A stretch of 64,000 nt of DNA from Pyrococcus kukulkanii (GCF_001577775.1 NZ_CP010835.1:1302001-1366000); one strand, 5' to 3'. Positions 26,347 through 35,846 are shown, numbered from the stretch's first letter. A program made the numbers and translations. The notes: generated from the letters alone by a model not told the origin.

Positions 26347-26805
26347 ATGGGTGGGAAGATATTTGCCGTGAGAGTTACCCAGGGGCAAGAAGAGAACACT
26401 GCGAGGTTAATCTATAGTAAGGTTAGGACGTATAATCTTCCAATCTATGCTATTCTTGCTCCTTCAAAGGTTAAGGGCTATATATTTGTTGAAGCTCCCA
26501 ATAAGAGTGCAGTTGATGAAGCTATTAGGGGGATAAGGCACGCTAGGGGTGTTCTTCCTGGGGAGATTCCTTTTAGTGAGATAGAGCACTTCCTTGAGGA
26601 GAAGCCTGCCGTTAGCGGTCTCGAGCCTGGAGATATCGTTGAGCTGATCTCAGGCCCGTTCAAGGGTGAAAAGGCTAAGGTCGTCAGGGTCGACGAGGCC
26701 AAGGATGAAATCGTCGTTGAGCTTATAGGAGCAATAGTTCCCATTCCCGTTACCGTTAGGGGAGAATACGTTAGGCTTATAAGCAAGCGTCAGAAGGAGG
26801 AGTGA
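26347..26805 (+). CDS. spt5: Transcription elongation factor Spt5 (NusG)
   Basis: The 152-residue archaeal Spt5 has an NGN domain ([21 protein letters not shown] ... [16 protein letters not shown]) and a C-terminal KOW motif ([25 protein letters not shown]). It clamps RNA polymerase together with Spt4 for processive elongation. Start: ATG 26347 is preceded by GGAGGTTGAGG within the end of secE. A longer frame from 26314 would overlap secE and add no conserved sequence. Confidence 0.95.
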   Translation: MGGKIFAVRVTQGQEENTARLIYSKVRTYNLPIYAILAPSKVKGYIFVEAPNKSAVDEAIRGIRHARGVLPGEIPFSEIEHFLEEKPAVSGLEPGDIVELISGPFKGEKAKVVRVDEAKDEIVVELIGAIVPIPVTVRGEYVRLISKRQKEE

Positions 26806-26816
26806 GGTGAGAAAAG

Positions 26817-27311
26817 ATGCCAAAGCAAGTTGTTGAAGTTCTCGTTGAGGGAGGTAAGGCAACTCCCGGTCCTCCACTTGGTCCCGCCATAGGTCCTCTC
26901 GGCTTAAACGTTAAACAGGTAGTTGACAAGATCAACGAGGCGACCAAGGACTTCGCGGGGATGCAGGTTCCAGTGAAGATCATAGTTGACCCAGTGACAA
27001 AGCAGTTCGAGATTGAGGTCGGTGTTCCACCCACGAGCCAGCTCATAAAGAAAGAGCTTGGCCTTGAGAAGGGGAGTGGTGAGCCCAGGCACAATATCGT
27101 TGGTAACTTAACTATGGAGCAGGTAATCAAGATCGCCAAGATGAAGAAGGATCAGATGCTCGCTCTAACCCTAAAGGCAGCAGCTAAGGAAGTCATTGGG
27201 ACGGCTTTGAGCATGGGAGTAACAGTTGAAGGCAAAGACCCCAGGGTTGTTCAGAAGGAGATTGATGAGGGAGTTTACGACGAGCTCTTCGAGAAGGCTG
27301 AGAAAGAGTGA
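26817..27311 (+). CDS. rpl11: 50S ribosomal protein L11
   Basis: L11 binds the GTPase-associated region of 23S rRNA. The 164 residues show the expected [21 protein letters not shown] near the N-terminus, [21 protein letters not shown] in the linker region and a C-terminal RNA-binding domain ([19 protein letters not shown]) with the longer archaeal tail. It lies 11 bp after spt5 and begins the L11-L1-L10-L12 series. Confidence 0.97.
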   Translation: MPKQVVEVLVEGGKATPGPPLGPAIGPLGLNVKQVVDKINEATKDFAGMQVPVKIIVDPVTKQFEIEVGVPPTSQLIKKELGLEKGSGEPRHNIVGNLTMEQVIKIAKMKKDQMLALTLKAAAKEVIGTALSMGVTVEGKDPRVVQKEIDEGVYDELFEKAEKE

Positions 27312-27388
27312 GGATAAAAAAATTTAAAAATATCTCTTTTTACCCCCACTTGATTTTTAATTAAAAACCTAAAGGAGGGAGGGCTCTA

Positions 27389-28039
27389 ATGCCCTTTGAC
27401 AGGCAGAAAATCGTGGAAGCGGTGAAGGAGGCTAAAGCCCGGGCCAAGCCGCGTAACTTCACACAGAGTGTCGAGGTGGCAGTGAACCTCAAGGATATTG
27501 ACCTAAAACGTCCCGAGAATAGGTTTAAGCTTGAGGTAGTCCTTCCCCATGGGAGAGGGAAGGATGTAAAGATCGCGGTCATCGCTGACGGTGCAGTTGC
27601 TGAAGCGGCGAGGAGGCTCGGGCTTGATGTTATTAGTAGTGCCGAGTTAGAGGAGATAGCCCAAAGCCCGAGGCAGGCGAGAAAGTTAGCTAAGAAGTAC
27701 GACTTCTTCATAGCTGAGGCACCTTTAATGCCCAAGATTGGTAGGTACCTTGGTAAGTACCTCGGTCCCAGGAACAAGATGCCTGTAGTAGTCCCACCAA
27801 CTATGACTAACTTAGAGCCGATAGTCAACAAGCTAAAGAAGACCGTCAGGATCCAGCTCAAGAACAATCCAGTGGTTCATGCTCTCGTCGGCAGTGAGAA
27901 GATGAGTGATGAAGAATTGGCAGAGAACATTGAAGCAGTGCTCAACGCGATAATTGGAAAGCTTGAGAGGGGAGAGAATCAGATAAAGTCAGTGTACGTT
28001 AAGACAACGATGGGCCCAGCTGTGAGGATTGAGGGGTGA
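27389..28039 (+). CDS. rpl1: 50S ribosomal protein L1
   Basis: The 216-residue L1 forms the stalk next to the ribosomal E site. Typical segments are [55 protein letters not shown] and the C-terminal [13 protein letters not shown]. The 77-bp gap after L11 has a poly-A/T TATA-like region (27317-27333) and a symmetric T5-AATT-A5 at 27354-27367 before the RBS GGAGGGAGGG. L1 may thus have a promoter of its own. In some archaea L1 represses its own mRNA; I did not identify such a site here. Confidence 0.97.
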   Translation: MPFDRQKIVEAVKEAKARAKPRNFTQSVEVAVNLKDIDLKRPENRFKLEVVLPHGRGKDVKIAVIADGAVAEAARRLGLDVISSAELEEIAQSPRQARKLAKKYDFFIAEAPLMPKIGRYLGKYLGPRNKMPVVVPPTMTNLEPIVNKLKKTVRIQLKNNPVVHALVGSEKMSDEELAENIEAVLNAIIGKLERGENQIKSVYVKTTMGPAVRIEG

Positions 28040-28044
28040 GGTAA

Positions 28045-29070
28045 ATGGCCCACGTCGCTGAGTGGAAGAAGAAGGAAGTAGAAGAACTCGCTAATTTGAT
28101 CAAGAGCTACCCAGTAGTTGCCCTAGTTGACGTTTCCTCAATGCCGGCTTATCCCCTCTCACAGATGAGAAGGCTGATTAGAGAGAACGAAGGTTTGCTC
28201 AGGGTTTCAAGGAACACGCTCATTGAATTAGCTATAAAGAAGGCTGCCCAGGAGCTTGGAAAGCCAGAGCTTGAAAAGTTAATTGACTACATTCAGGGTG
28301 GCGCTGGAATTCTAGTTACAAAGATGAACCCATTTAAGCTATACAAGTTCCTCCAGCAGAATAGGCAGCCAGCTCCGGCAAAACCAGGAGCTAAGGTTCC
28401 TAAGGACGTTGTTATTCCAGCAGGTCCAACCCCTCTAGCTCCTGGGCCAATAGTTGGTCAGATGCAGGCTATGGGAATTCCAGCGAGGATTGAGAGGGGT
28501 AAGGTAACAATACAGAAGGACACAACGGTTCTAAAAGCTGGAGAAGTTATAACTCCTGAGCTCGCCAACATACTCAACGCCCTTGGAGTTCAGCCTCTTG
28601 AAGTAGGTCTCGACCTTCTAGCTGCATACGAGGATGGAATAGTTTACACTCCAGAAGTTCTAGCTATTGACGAGCAAGAATATATCAACATGCTCCAGCA
28701 AGCTTATATGCATGCATTCAACCTGGCAGTAAACGTTGCATATCCAACGCCCGAAACAATTGAGGCAATCCTCCAGAAGGCATTCCTTAACGCCAAGGCC
28801 GTTGCGGTTGAGGCTGGCTACATTACAAAGGAGACAATCAACGATATCCTTGGCAGGGCTTTCAGGGCCATGTTATTGCTTGCTCAGCAGTTGCCTGAAG
28901 ACTTACTAGATGAAAAGACCAAAGAACTTTTAAGTGCCCAGGCTCAAGTTGCCGTTGCACAACAGGTAGAGGAGAAGAAGGAAGAGGAGAAGGTTGAAGA
29001 GAAAGAAGAAGAGGAAGAGGAGGCCTCCGAGGAGGAGGCTCTTGCTGGATTAAGTGCCCTGTTTGGATGA
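28045..29070 (+). CDS. rpl10: 50S ribosomal protein L10 (acidic P0)
   Basis: P0 anchors L12 dimers to the ribosome stalk base. The 341 residues include the rRNA-binding N-terminal domain ([33 protein letters not shown]), a middle insertion typical of archaeal/eukaryotic P0 ([19 protein letters not shown] equivalent, [12 protein letters not shown] here) and the long C-terminal spine helices that bind three L12 dimers. The protein ends in a Glu/Lys-rich hinge and [10 protein letters not shown], the same tail as L12. It starts 6 bp after L1 with GAGGTAA upstream. Confidence 0.97.
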   Translation: MAHVAEWKKKEVEELANLIKSYPVVALVDVSSMPAYPLSQMRRLIRENEGLLRVSRNTLIELAIKKAAQELGKPELEKLIDYIQGGAGILVTKMNPFKLYKFLQQNRQPAPAKPGAKVPKDVVIPAGPTPLAPGPIVGQMQAMGIPARIERGKVTIQKDTTVLKAGEVITPELANILNALGVQPLEVGLDLLAAYEDGIVYTPEVLAIDEQEYINMLQQAYMHAFNLAVNVAYPTPETIEAILQKAFLNAKAVAVEAGYITKETINDILGRAFRAMLLLAQQLPEDLLDEKTKELLSAQAQVAVAQQVEEKKEEEKVEEKEEEEEEASEEEALAGLSALFG

Positions 29071-29116
29071 TTTCACGCGTATTCAATGAATAAAGCTGAT
29101 CGGGAGGTGTGAAGAG

Positions 29117-29440
29117 ATGGAGTACGTGTATGCTGCTCTGCTCCTCCACAGCGTTGGAAAGGAGATAAATGAGGAGAACCTTAAGGCTGTCCTTCAGGCT
29201 GCTGGAGTTACACCAGATGAGGCTAGGATAAAGGCCCTCGTTGCTGCTCTTGAGGGAGTTAACATCGACGAGGTTATAGAGAAGGCTGCAATGCCCGTTG
29301 CAGTTGCCGCCGCCCCAGCAGCAGCTCCAGCAGAGGCTGGCGAAGAGAAGAAGGAAGAGGAGAAGAAGGAAGAAGAGGAGAAAGAGGAAGAGGTCTCAGA
29401 AGAAGAGGCCCTTGCAGGTCTCAGCGCTCTCTTCGGATGA
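29117..29440 (+). CDS. rpl12: 50S ribosomal protein L12 (acidic P1 type)
   Basis: The 107-residue archaeal stalk protein has an N-terminal dimerisation domain ([22 protein letters not shown] ... [11 protein letters not shown]), an Ala/Pro hinge, a Glu/Lys run and the C-terminal factor-binding motif [12 protein letters not shown] that recruits EF-1alpha, EF-2 and aIF5B. GGGAGGTG lies upstream of the ATG. Its tail is nearly identical to that of L10 just upstream, a known feature of the archaeal stalk. Confidence 0.97.
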   Translation: MEYVYAALLLHSVGKEINEENLKAVLQAAGVTPDEARIKALVAALEGVNIDEVIEKAAMPVAVAAAPAAAPAEAGEEKKEEEKKEEEEKEEEVSEEEALAGLSALFG

Positions 29441-29522
29441 ATTCTTTTCTTTCCAAATTTTTCTATTCAAATTCCGCAATTCTTAAGTATGTTTAGCTCG
29501 TCTCATAAAGTTGGGGGATAAA

Positions 29523-30071
29523 TTGATACGTCTCAAAATTGAAGAGTTCCTTGCACTATTGAAGGAAAATCTTGGCATGTATCTTTCTCCAGAAGAGAGT
29601 GAGTTGTTGGAAGATGCAAAAAAGAAGAATTCTGTGATAATTAAGGGATTAAAATCTGAAGAAAGCTTTGATGTATATTTAACTGGCCATATAGATTTTG
29701 AAACAGTTAGAATGTTTTATGAAATAACTAGGAAATTGGAAGATTTTGGAGTTAAGGTATATCATCCGGCAATGGTAGTCCTTGGCTCAAAAGAAAAAGG
29801 AATCTTTGAATTTAATATTGAAAGGAAGTCAAGGATTTTATTGGTTGTAACTGACACAGCTTCGTTTGGAACTTCTGTTGACGTTGGCTTCTTTACTCAT
29901 AGGAAGCTCTCAGGTGAGGATGTTAAGATAATCTATTGCTATACTGGGCCAAGTTATGAGTTTAAAGAGATAAAGAAACATCCTTCATCCGTATATATTG
30001 ATTACTTTACGGATGATGTAGAAGATGCCCTCAAAAAAGTTTTAGAACTACTTGGAAAGCCTTCTCTTTGA
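29523..30071 (+). CDS. Uncharacterised Rossmann-like protein (possible nucleoside-deoxyribosyltransferase/TIR-like fold)
   Basis: A TTG start with GGGGGAT 5 nt upstream gives 182 residues (a TTG at 29511 lies in the RBS). No family is certain. The central part reads as alternating strands and helices: VYLTGHIDFETVRMFYEI, VKVYHPAMVVLGS, RILLVVTDTASFGTSVDVGFF. The GTSVDVG stretch after an 'LVVTDT' strand recalls the GTxxExG motif of nucleoside 2-deoxyribosyltransferases and TIR-like enzymes, with Asp in place of Glu. Base use is more AT-rich than the ribosomal genes upstream. It overlaps the convergent dcd gene by 24 bp, encoding another nucleotide-metabolism enzyme. Confidence 0.72.
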   Translation: MIRLKIEEFLALLKENLGMYLSPEESELLEDAKKKNSVIIKGLKSEESFDVYLTGHIDFETVRMFYEITRKLEDFGVKVYHPAMVVLGSKEKGIFEFNIERKSRILLVVTDTASFGTSVDVGFFTHRKLSGEDVKIIYCYTGPSYEFKEIKKHPSSVYIDYFTDDVEDALKKVLELLGKPSL

Positions 30072-30521
30072 GAAAACTATTCTTCTGCTTCCCTGATAGT
30101 TCCCCCTGTATGGATTCCTAGCTGGTTCCTCTAGTCTTATGAAAGCTATTTGGACAAATCTCTCACCATAGTTAAGTTCTACTGGTTCATTTGAAGCGTT
30201 ATAGAGCATTAGCGTTAAGTTACCGTCCCACCCGGGATCTACCCAAGCAAAGGAACCGAGAATGCCTTCTCTGGCCAAGCTACTTCTGATCTTCATATCT
30301 CCCATTACATTATCTGGGAGCTTTATCCTTTCCAATGTGAGAACTAAGGCGTATTCCTTTGGTGGGATTATTACCTTCCCTTCTCTTTCTACGTCGATTA
30401 ATTTCCCACGAACATAGGCTTCTCTACCAACTCTGAGGTCATAGCCGGCTGGCTGAAGAGATTCCTCTGAGAAGGGGTCGATAAGTATTTCTTTCCTTAT
30501 TTTCCAGTCTGGGAGGAGCAT
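30048..30521 (-). CDS. dcd: dCTP deaminase
   Basis: This enzyme converts dCTP to dUTP for dTTP synthesis (some archaeal members also hydrolyse dUTP). From ATG 30521, preceded by GGTGGTAAA, the protein has 157 residues. Conserved marks: LQPAGYDLRVG, KIRSSLAREGI (substrate-binding Arg/Ser), FAWVDPGWDGNLTLMLYN and GERFVQIAF. A longer frame to 30548 would place the RBS inside the gene. A TATA-like CTTTAAAAATA on the minus strand (30549-30560) fits its promoter. Confidence 0.94.
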   Translation of the reverse strand: MLLPDWKIRKEILIDPFSEESLQPAGYDLRVGREAYVRGKLIDVEREGKVIIPPKEYALVLTLERIKLPDNVMGDMKIRSSLAREGILGSFAWVDPGWDGNLTLMLYNASNEPVELNYGERFVQIAFIRLEEPARNPYRGNYQGSRRIVFSKRRLSK

Positions 30522-30568
30522 TTTACCACCGCAAGCTTTATTACTCAATTATTTTTAAAGCCTTCTGG

Positions 30569-30645
30569 GGGCCCGTGGCCTAGCAGGATAGGGCGCCGGC
30601 CTTCGGAGCCGGAGATCCCGGGTTCAAATCCCGGCGGGCCCGCCA
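30569..30645 (+). tRNA. tRNA-Arg (anticodon TCG)
   Basis: Acceptor GGGCCCG pairs with CGGGCCC; the D arm is GGCCTAGCAGGATAGGGC; the anticodon stem CCGGC/GCCGG encloses loop CTTCGGA, so the anticodon is TCG (codon CGA, Arg); the T arm is CCGGG-TTCAAAT-CCCGG; discriminator G and an encoded CCA (30643-30645) follow. No intron. A TATA-like CTTTATTAC (30536-30544) precedes it at about the right distance. Confidence 0.95.
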
Positions 30646-30673
30646 TTTCCAGGTGCATTAGAGGGGAAGCCTA

Positions 30674-31348
30674 ATGATAGTAGCCTTCGACTTTGACGGA
30701 ACACTAGTTGACAGCTACTCTTGCATTGAGGAGGCATTTTATAGAGCTCTAAAAAGGGTCTATCCTAGGCTCCCAGGGAAGAAAAGAATAGCTAAGTTGC
30801 TCACAAAAGTAGAGGAACAGTTTGAAAGGCCTAAATTCGGAAAGAGTGCTCGAAGGATTAAGGCCCCGAACATCTTTAGGGGAAAGTTTGCTAGGGCGTG
30901 GTTTGAGGAGAGGGCTAAGCTTACCAAGCCCTTAGACGGGGCAAGGGAAGTTCTTCAAGAGTTAAAAAAGAGGGGCCATATAGTTATCTCTTTTTCAGCT
31001 GAAGATTTTATCCCAGGAATAAAAGAATACAGGCTTAAGCAGAGTGGCCTTTACGAGCTCTTTGACGATGTTATAATTTTTGGCCACAAGTACAGTTTGT
31101 GCGAAGCCTTTTTTATGGTTAGGGAGAAGTACGGAGATGAGTTATTCGTATGGGTTGATGACAAGCCTTGGCGCTTTATAGGAAGGGGAGACGAAAAGAC
31201 TGAGTACGTTTGGATGTACTTTCCCTATACCGCAAGGTTCGTAAGTGACGATATTTTGGCATTAATTCCTCACCTTCACGTTATTCACGACTTGTGGAGT
31301 CTTCTTGATGTAGTAGAAAGGCTTGAAAGGGAATTGAAACTTCGATAA
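30674..31348 (+). CDS. HAD-superfamily hydrolase
   Basis: The 224-residue protein carries HAD motif I DFDGTLVDS at residues 5-13 (nucleophile Asp5), a helical cap (KRVYPRLPGKKRIAKLLTKVEEQFE), motif II VISFSAED (Ser), and an acidic motif IV region FVWVDDKPW. These predict a phosphatase acting on a small phosphorylated metabolite; the substrate is unknown. It begins 29 bp after tRNA-Arg, with GGGGAAGCC before the ATG, and precedes the glycine cleavage genes by 55 bp, which include their own promoter. Confidence 0.88.
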   Translation: MIVAFDFDGTLVDSYSCIEEAFYRALKRVYPRLPGKKRIAKLLTKVEEQFERPKFGKSARRIKAPNIFRGKFARAWFEERAKLTKPLDGAREVLQELKKRGHIVISFSAEDFIPGIKEYRLKQSGLYELFDDVIIFGHKYSLCEAFFMVREKYGDELFVWVDDKPWRFIGRGDEKTEYVWMYFPYTARFVSDDILALIPHLHVIHDLWSLLDVVERLERELKLR

Positions 31349-31362
31349 GGAATTTGGGAAAA

Positions 31363-31372
31363 GATATATATT
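31363..31372 (+). promoter_or_regulatory. TATA box of gcvPA-gcvPB
   Basis: GATATATATT with a purine-rich GGGAAAA just upstream lies about 35-40 bp before the gcvPA start; RBS GGGGGAT follows. An intergenic leader of roughly 10-15 nt is implied. Confidence 0.6.
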
Positions 31373-31403
31373 CCATGGATGTTAAATCCTTTGGGGGATT
31401 ACA

Positions 31404-32750
31404 ATGGTAAAGCACTACATCCCCAATTCTGCCCATAAAGAGGAGATGCTCAAGGAAATTGGCTTTTCATCCATAGAAGAACTTTTTGCAGACGTCCCTA
31501 AAGGCTTCATAAAGGATTTCAATCTCCCAGAGGGCAAGAGTGAGTACGAAGTGTTCTTAGAGATGAACGAAATCCTGGGGAAGAACAAAACCGTCCTTGA
31601 GATGCCTTCCTTCTTAGGAGCTGGGACTTACTTCCACTACATTCCGGCTCATGTGAAATACCTAATTGAGAGAAGCGAGTTCCTAACCTCTTACACCCCC
31701 TATCAGGCAGAGATAAGCCAAGGAATGCTTCAAGCCCTGTTTGAGTATCAAAGCCTAATAGCCGAGCTCGTTGGGCTTCCAGTAGTTAATGCTTCAATGT
31801 ACGATTGGGGAAGTGCAATGGCTGAAGCTGCTTTAATGACGGTAAGACTCCATAGGGGCAAGAGGAAGAAGTTCATCGTTCCAAAGCACACCCACCCGGA
31901 GAGGATGCAAGTCCTAAAAACATACGCCAAGGGCCCAGGGGTTGAAGTTGTAACGGTTAACTGGAACGAGAGGGGACAACTTGACTTGGAGGACTTAAAG
32001 GAGAAGGTTAAGGATGCTGCAGGTGTTTACATTGAGATGCCGAACTTCTTTGGTCTCCTTGAGGAGGAGATACAAGCCGTTGGGGAGATAGCTCACGATG
32101 CAGGGGCTTACTTTGTGGTTGGTGTCGATCCAACTATTCTCGGAATAGTCGAGGCCCCAGGAGAGCTTGGGGCAGACATAGTTGTTGGTGAGGCATCTTA
32201 CTTCGGAAATCCAATGAGCTTTGGTGGACCTAGGGCGGGAATATTCGCGGTCAAGAATGATCCTAAGTTAATCAGACAGATGCCCGGCAGGCTAATAGGA
32301 ATGACCAAGGATGCCGAAGGAAAGAGGGCATTCGTCATGACCTTACAAACGAGAGAACAGCACATAAGGAGGGCTAAAGCTACATCGAACATCTGCTCCA
32401 ATGAAGCGTTGGTTGCCGTTGCAGCTGCGATCCACATAGCCACCCTTGGGCCGAGAGGGATTAGGGAGCTTGGTGAGATCATACTGAAGAACACTGCCTA
32501 CCTGAAGAAGAGGCTTAAGGAAGTTGCTGAGTTGCCTTTCGACGGTGTGAACTTCAAGGATGTTCTGGTTCGCTTCGAGAAGCCCTACAAAGAGATCCAC
32601 GAGCACCTCTTGAGCAAGAACATCCACGGGGGCTACTATGTGAAACCTCACTTCCCGGAGCTTGGGGAAGCGACCCTCTTCGCGGCCACTGAAACGACGA
32701 GGAAAGAATGGGTAGATGCTTTAATCGAGGCTCTCAAGGAGGTGGTTTGA
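31404..32750 (+). CDS. gcvPA: Glycine dehydrogenase (decarboxylating) subunit 1
   Basis: This 448-residue protein is the N-terminal half of the pyridoxal-phosphate P-protein of the glycine cleavage system, encoded as two subunits in archaea. Typical segments: [62 protein letters not shown] and [11 protein letters not shown] at the C-terminus. The stop directly precedes the ATG of gcvPB. No T- or H-protein gene lies in this window, so the other components are elsewhere. Confidence 0.96.
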   Translation: MVKHYIPNSAHKEEMLKEIGFSSIEELFADVPKGFIKDFNLPEGKSEYEVFLEMNEILGKNKTVLEMPSFLGAGTYFHYIPAHVKYLIERSEFLTSYTPYQAEISQGMLQALFEYQSLIAELVGLPVVNASMYDWGSAMAEAALMTVRLHRGKRKKFIVPKHTHPERMQVLKTYAKGPGVEVVTVNWNERGQLDLEDLKEKVKDAAGVYIEMPNFFGLLEEEIQAVGEIAHDAGAYFVVGVDPTILGIVEAPGELGADIVVGEASYFGNPMSFGGPRAGIFAVKNDPKLIRQMPGRLIGMTKDAEGKRAFVMTLQTREQHIRRAKATSNICSNEALVAVAAAIHIATLGPRGIRELGEIILKNTAYLKKRLKEVAELPFDGVNFKDVLVRFEKPYKEIHEHLLSKNIHGGYYVKPHFPELGEATLFAATETTRKEWVDALIEALKEVV

Positions 32751-34259
32751 ATGTTCCGCCAAGCAAAGTGGGATGAGCCCCTCATCTTCGAGCTCTCCCA
32801 TCCTGGGAGAGTTGGCTACACTCTGCCAAAGCCAATTGAAGAGGTTGAAGTTGAAATTCCCGAGAAACTCAAGAGGAAGAGCCCTCTAAACCTCCCCGAG
32901 GTCAGCGAGCCTGAGGTCGTTAAGCACTATACAAGGTTGAGTGAGATGAATTACGGCGTTGACTCTGGCATCTATCCTCTTGGGTCATGTACCATGAAGT
33001 ACAATCCAAAGATAAATGAGGAGCTAGCTACTCACCCGAAGGTCAGCTTCATTCACCCATATCAGGATGAGAGGACCGTCCAAGGAGCCCTTAAGATAAT
33101 GTGGGAGCTCGAGCAGTGGCTTAAGGAAATAACTGGAATGGACCGTTTCACCCTCCAGCCAGCTGCGGGTGCAAATGGGGAGTTTACTGGTGTCATGATT
33201 ATCAAGGCCTACCATTTAGACAGGGGAGAGACCCAGAGGACTGAAATGCTCGTTCCAGATTCAGCCCATGGAACTAATCCCGCTTCAGCTGCGATGGCCG
33301 GATTTAAGGTCATTGAGATTCCCTCCAATGAAAACGGAACCGTTGATCTTGAGGCGTTAGAGAATGCCGTCAGCGAGAGAACCGCGGGTTTAATGCTCAC
33401 GAACCCTAACACCTTGGGAATATTTGAAGACGAAATATTGGAGATTGCGAAGATAGTTCACAAGGCTGGGGGGCTGCTTTATTACGATGGAGCAAACTTG
33501 AACGCAGTCCTTGGTAAGATAAGGCCCGGTGATATGGGCTTTGATATAGTCCACTTGAACCTCCACAAGACGTTTTCAACGCCTCACGGCGGTGGCGGTC
33601 CTGGAGCAGGGCCAGTTGGAGTTAAGGATTTCCTGAAGGACTACCTGCCAGTTCCTCTAGTTAGCTATGACGAGGAGAAGGACATGTATTACCTCGACTA
33701 CAACGTTCCAAAGAGCATAGGAAAAGTAAAGGAGCTGTTCGGGAACTTTGCAGTGTTGGTTAGGGCTTTAACGTACCTCAAGATAATGGGCAGGGATGGG
33801 CTTAAGGAGGTAAGTGAAGTTGCCGTGCTTAACGCGAACTACCTCACCCAGAAGCTTAAGGGCACTAGAGGTTATGAGCTGCCTCACAAGGAGCTGAGGA
33901 AGCACGAAGTTGTATTCTCGGCCGAGCCTATGAGGAAAGAGACGGGAGTTAAAGCCTTGGACGTAGCTAAGAGGTTGCTGGACTTTGGAATGCACGCTCC
34001 GACGATATACTTCCCGCTTATAGTGCATGAAGCATTAATGATAGAGCCTACGGAGACCGCAACCAAGGAAGAGCTCGATGCGTACGTTGAGGCGCTTAAG
34101 AGGATAAGTGAAGAAGCTTACACCAATCCAGAAATAGTGAAGTCAGCTCCACACAACACCGCTGTAAGAAGGGTCGACGATGTCCTGGCTGCAAAGAAGC
34201 CGATAATTACGTGGAGGATGTACAGGGAGCTGAAGGAGAAGGGGGAAGTTGACTACTGA
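32751..34259 (+). CDS. gcvPB: Glycine dehydrogenase (decarboxylating) subunit 2
   Basis: The 502-residue catalytic subunit binds PLP through the Lys in [17 protein letters not shown] (about residue 274). Other marks are [37 protein letters not shown] and [14 protein letters not shown], all standard in P-protein beta subunits. It decarboxylates glycine and transfers the aminomethyl group to the lipoyl H-protein. It immediately follows gcvPA, and its stop codon borders a minus-strand C/D RNA. Confidence 0.96.
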   Translation: MFRQAKWDEPLIFELSHPGRVGYTLPKPIEEVEVEIPEKLKRKSPLNLPEVSEPEVVKHYTRLSEMNYGVDSGIYPLGSCTMKYNPKINEELATHPKVSFIHPYQDERTVQGALKIMWELEQWLKEITGMDRFTLQPAAGANGEFTGVMIIKAYHLDRGETQRTEMLVPDSAHGTNPASAAMAGFKVIEIPSNENGTVDLEALENAVSERTAGLMLTNPNTLGIFEDEILEIAKIVHKAGGLLYYDGANLNAVLGKIRPGDMGFDIVHLNLHKTFSTPHGGGGPGAGPVGVKDFLKDYLPVPLVSYDEEKDMYYLDYNVPKSIGKVKELFGNFAVLVRALTYLKIMGRDGLKEVSEVAVLNANYLTQKLKGTRGYELPHKELRKHEVVFSAEPMRKETGVKALDVAKRLLDFGMHAPTIYFPLIVHEALMIEPTETATKEELDAYVEALKRISEEAYTNPEIVKSAPHNTAVRRVDDVLAAKKPIITWRMYRELKEKGEVDY

Positions 34260-34313
34260 GTCAGACAGTGCCGATGTCATCACGGCTCAGACCGGTAAAC
34301 GCTCATCATCCTC
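34258..34313 (-). ncRNA. C/D box guide RNA (sRNA)
   Basis: On the minus strand boxes occur in canonical order: C ATGATGA (34309-34303), 12-nt guide GCGTTTACCGGT, D' CTGA (34290-34287), 3-nt spacer, C' GTGATGA (34283-34277), 12-nt guide CATCGGCACTGT, D CTGA (34264-34261). Equal 12-nt guides and a 3-nt D'-C' spacer are the hallmark of archaeal 2'-O-methylation guides. A minus-strand TATA (AAAAATATAAA, plus 34334-34344) is about 25 bp before the 5' end. Its 3' end touches the gcvPB stop. Targets (rRNA or tRNA) were not determined. Confidence 0.88.
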
Positions 34314-34390
34314 AACCTTTTTAACTCTCCCACTTTATATTTTTCTTCCGAAAACCTCACCCTTTAGGGTGGGACAGGTCACTTAGCTTT

Positions 34391-34448
34391 GGCCCATGAT
34401 GACCGTTAGCCACTCTGATCGGTGATGAGAAGAGGGTTAGCTGAGCTC
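34391..34448 (+). ncRNA. C/D box guide RNA (sRNA), divergent neighbour
   Basis: On the plus strand: C ATGATGA (34396-34402), 12-nt guide CCGTTAGCCACT, D' CTGA (34415-34418), spacer TCG, C' GTGATGA (34422-34428), 12-nt guide GAAGAGGGTTAG, D CTGA (34441-34444). The symmetry is the same as in the RNA at 34258-34313, about 80 bp away on the other strand. The short flank AGCTGAGCT could help processing. A clear TATA is not seen upstream; CTTTAGGG near 34362 is weak. Methylation targets remain to be matched. Confidence 0.88.
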
Positions 34449-34485
34449 AAAAACATTTTTATTTCTTTACACATCTTTATATTCC

Positions 34486-35085
34486 ATGAGGAAAATCTTG
34501 GTAAGCTCATTTCTCTTGGCCTTAATTTTCATCCTCCAGGTTCTTGGCCTATTGAGAGGGACTAACGAGAGAATTGACACTCTCTTACCCTCCCCAAATC
34601 CTGGGGTGCTCACGATCTTAACGGCCTTAGGTGGTAATCTATTCTTTTTCGCCTTTGTCTTCTTTGCTATCTATCTGGACGTTAAGAAGCATGGAAAGCT
34701 CTCTAAGGAGACTCTTGTCTTTCTTCTTTCCGCATTTTTGGGCTTGGTAATTGTTGGAATCTTAAAAGTTGCATTAAATGAGCCCAGGCCCAGGGGATAT
34801 GGAGGGTTTTCCTTCCCTTCTGGACATGCATTCAGGGGAGGAATTATAGCTACGTACTCATCCAATCGCTGGAAACGGTTTAGGATAATTGCATGGACAT
34901 ACGCCATTAGTGTTGCCCTTACGAGGCTTCTCCTCCACGTTCACTGGTTTAGCGATGTTCTCTTTAGTTTACTACTAGCTCCATGGATCTATAACGTGGT
35001 AAAGGTGACCCAGGGCACTTGGCTTCATCTCTACAGGAAAATAGTAAGGAAATTAGGAATTAGCTTTCTGGACATTAAGCTTTAG
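34486..35085 (+). CDS. PAP2-family membrane phosphatase
   Basis: The 199-residue protein has five to six membrane helices and the three-part acid-phosphatase signature: KVALNEPRPRG, FPSGHAFRGG and RLLLHVHWFSDVL (catalytic His in each of the last two). Members dephosphorylate lipid phosphates such as phosphatidate-type or polyprenyl pyrophosphates on the outer membrane face. A TATA-like TTTTTATTT (34454-34462) about 28 bp before the ATG indicates a leaderless mRNA. Its 3' end overlaps the convergent DUF2334 gene by 33 bp. Confidence 0.9.
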   Translation: MRKILVSSFLLALIFILQVLGLLRGTNERIDTLLPSPNPGVLTILTALGGNLFFFAFVFFAIYLDVKKHGKLSKETLVFLLSAFLGLVIVGILKVALNEPRPRGYGGFSFPSGHAFRGGIIATYSSNRWKRFRIIAWTYAISVALTRLLLHVHWFSDVLFSLLLAPWIYNVVKVTQGTWLHLYRKIVRKLGISFLDIKL

Positions 35086-35784
35086 CCACTCAAGGAATTT
35101 CCTTAAGAACTCCATTCCGCATCCGTGGTTCACGGCCTTTGGATGTATTGAGAGCATAAAGTTATCTGAGTGAAGCCTGTAATTTAATTTTGCAATGAAG
35201 AGCCTAATTCCGAGGCTCCAGTTACTTGCGTACCACGTGTACTCCCTATTTGCAATTTTGGCACAGCTTCCGTTTGGATAGTAAATTTTATCCTTCAGGA
35301 TGACTGTGAAGTTGTTCTTTAGGAGAACCTTAAGGGCGTCCTGGGATATGGAGTACTGGGGAGGGATGAATACCCTCTCAAAGGTTATGTTTGCCTTGTG
35401 CATCTCCTCAATTGCCTCCTCTATTTTAGCCTCCGCAAGTGAAGAATTGCAGTTGAACTCATCCATTGAATGGGTGTAACCGTGAATTCCAACCTTAAAG
35501 CCTTCTTTCTCCAGCCCCCGTATTAGCTTAGTAAAGTTTTCATCCTTGCTTATCGGGTGGTTGCCTGCATGGTTCGGTATTATAAAAAGCATGGTTGAGT
35601 TTTGGTAGCCGAGATCTTTCAATAGCTCGGCTATCTCCCGAACATTTGAGGTGTACACAGGGCTAACGTCGTGAACTAGAACCATGAAGCCTCCTGTATA
35701 CCTCGTTTGGCAGGGGGAATAGGTAAGCTCAATGAGGAATGTAATTAAGAGTCCGGTGAGCATTAGTAGGATAACTTTTCTCAT
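35053..35784 (-). CDS. DUF2334 polysaccharide-deacetylase-like membrane-anchored protein
   Basis: The 243-residue protein has an N-terminal anchor (MRKVILLMLTGLLITFLIEL) and an extracellular (beta/alpha) barrel like family-4 carbohydrate esterases. Metal/catalytic-site motifs are VLVHDVSPVY (Asp-rich first motif), IIPNHAG and GIHGYTHSMDEF, the HxxxH motif. DUF2334 members are thought to be deacetylases; no archaeal substrate is known. It overlaps the convergent PAP2 gene, hinting at an envelope-related pair. Confidence 0.85.
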   Translation of the reverse strand: MRKVILLMLTGLLITFLIELTYSPCQTRYTGGFMVLVHDVSPVYTSNVREIAELLKDLGYQNSTMLFIIPNHAGNHPISKDENFTKLIRGLEKEGFKVGIHGYTHSMDEFNCNSSLAEAKIEEAIEEMHKANITFERVFIPPQYSISQDALKVLLKNNFTVILKDKIYYPNGSCAKIANREYTWYASNWSLGIRLFIAKLNYRLHSDNFMLSIHPKAVNHGCGMEFLRKFLEWLKLNVQKANS

Positions 35785-35846
35785 GCTCTCACTCTGTATT
35801 CCAGAACTTCCTCACCCCTTTTAAGCCTCGGGTTTAACTAACTAAC

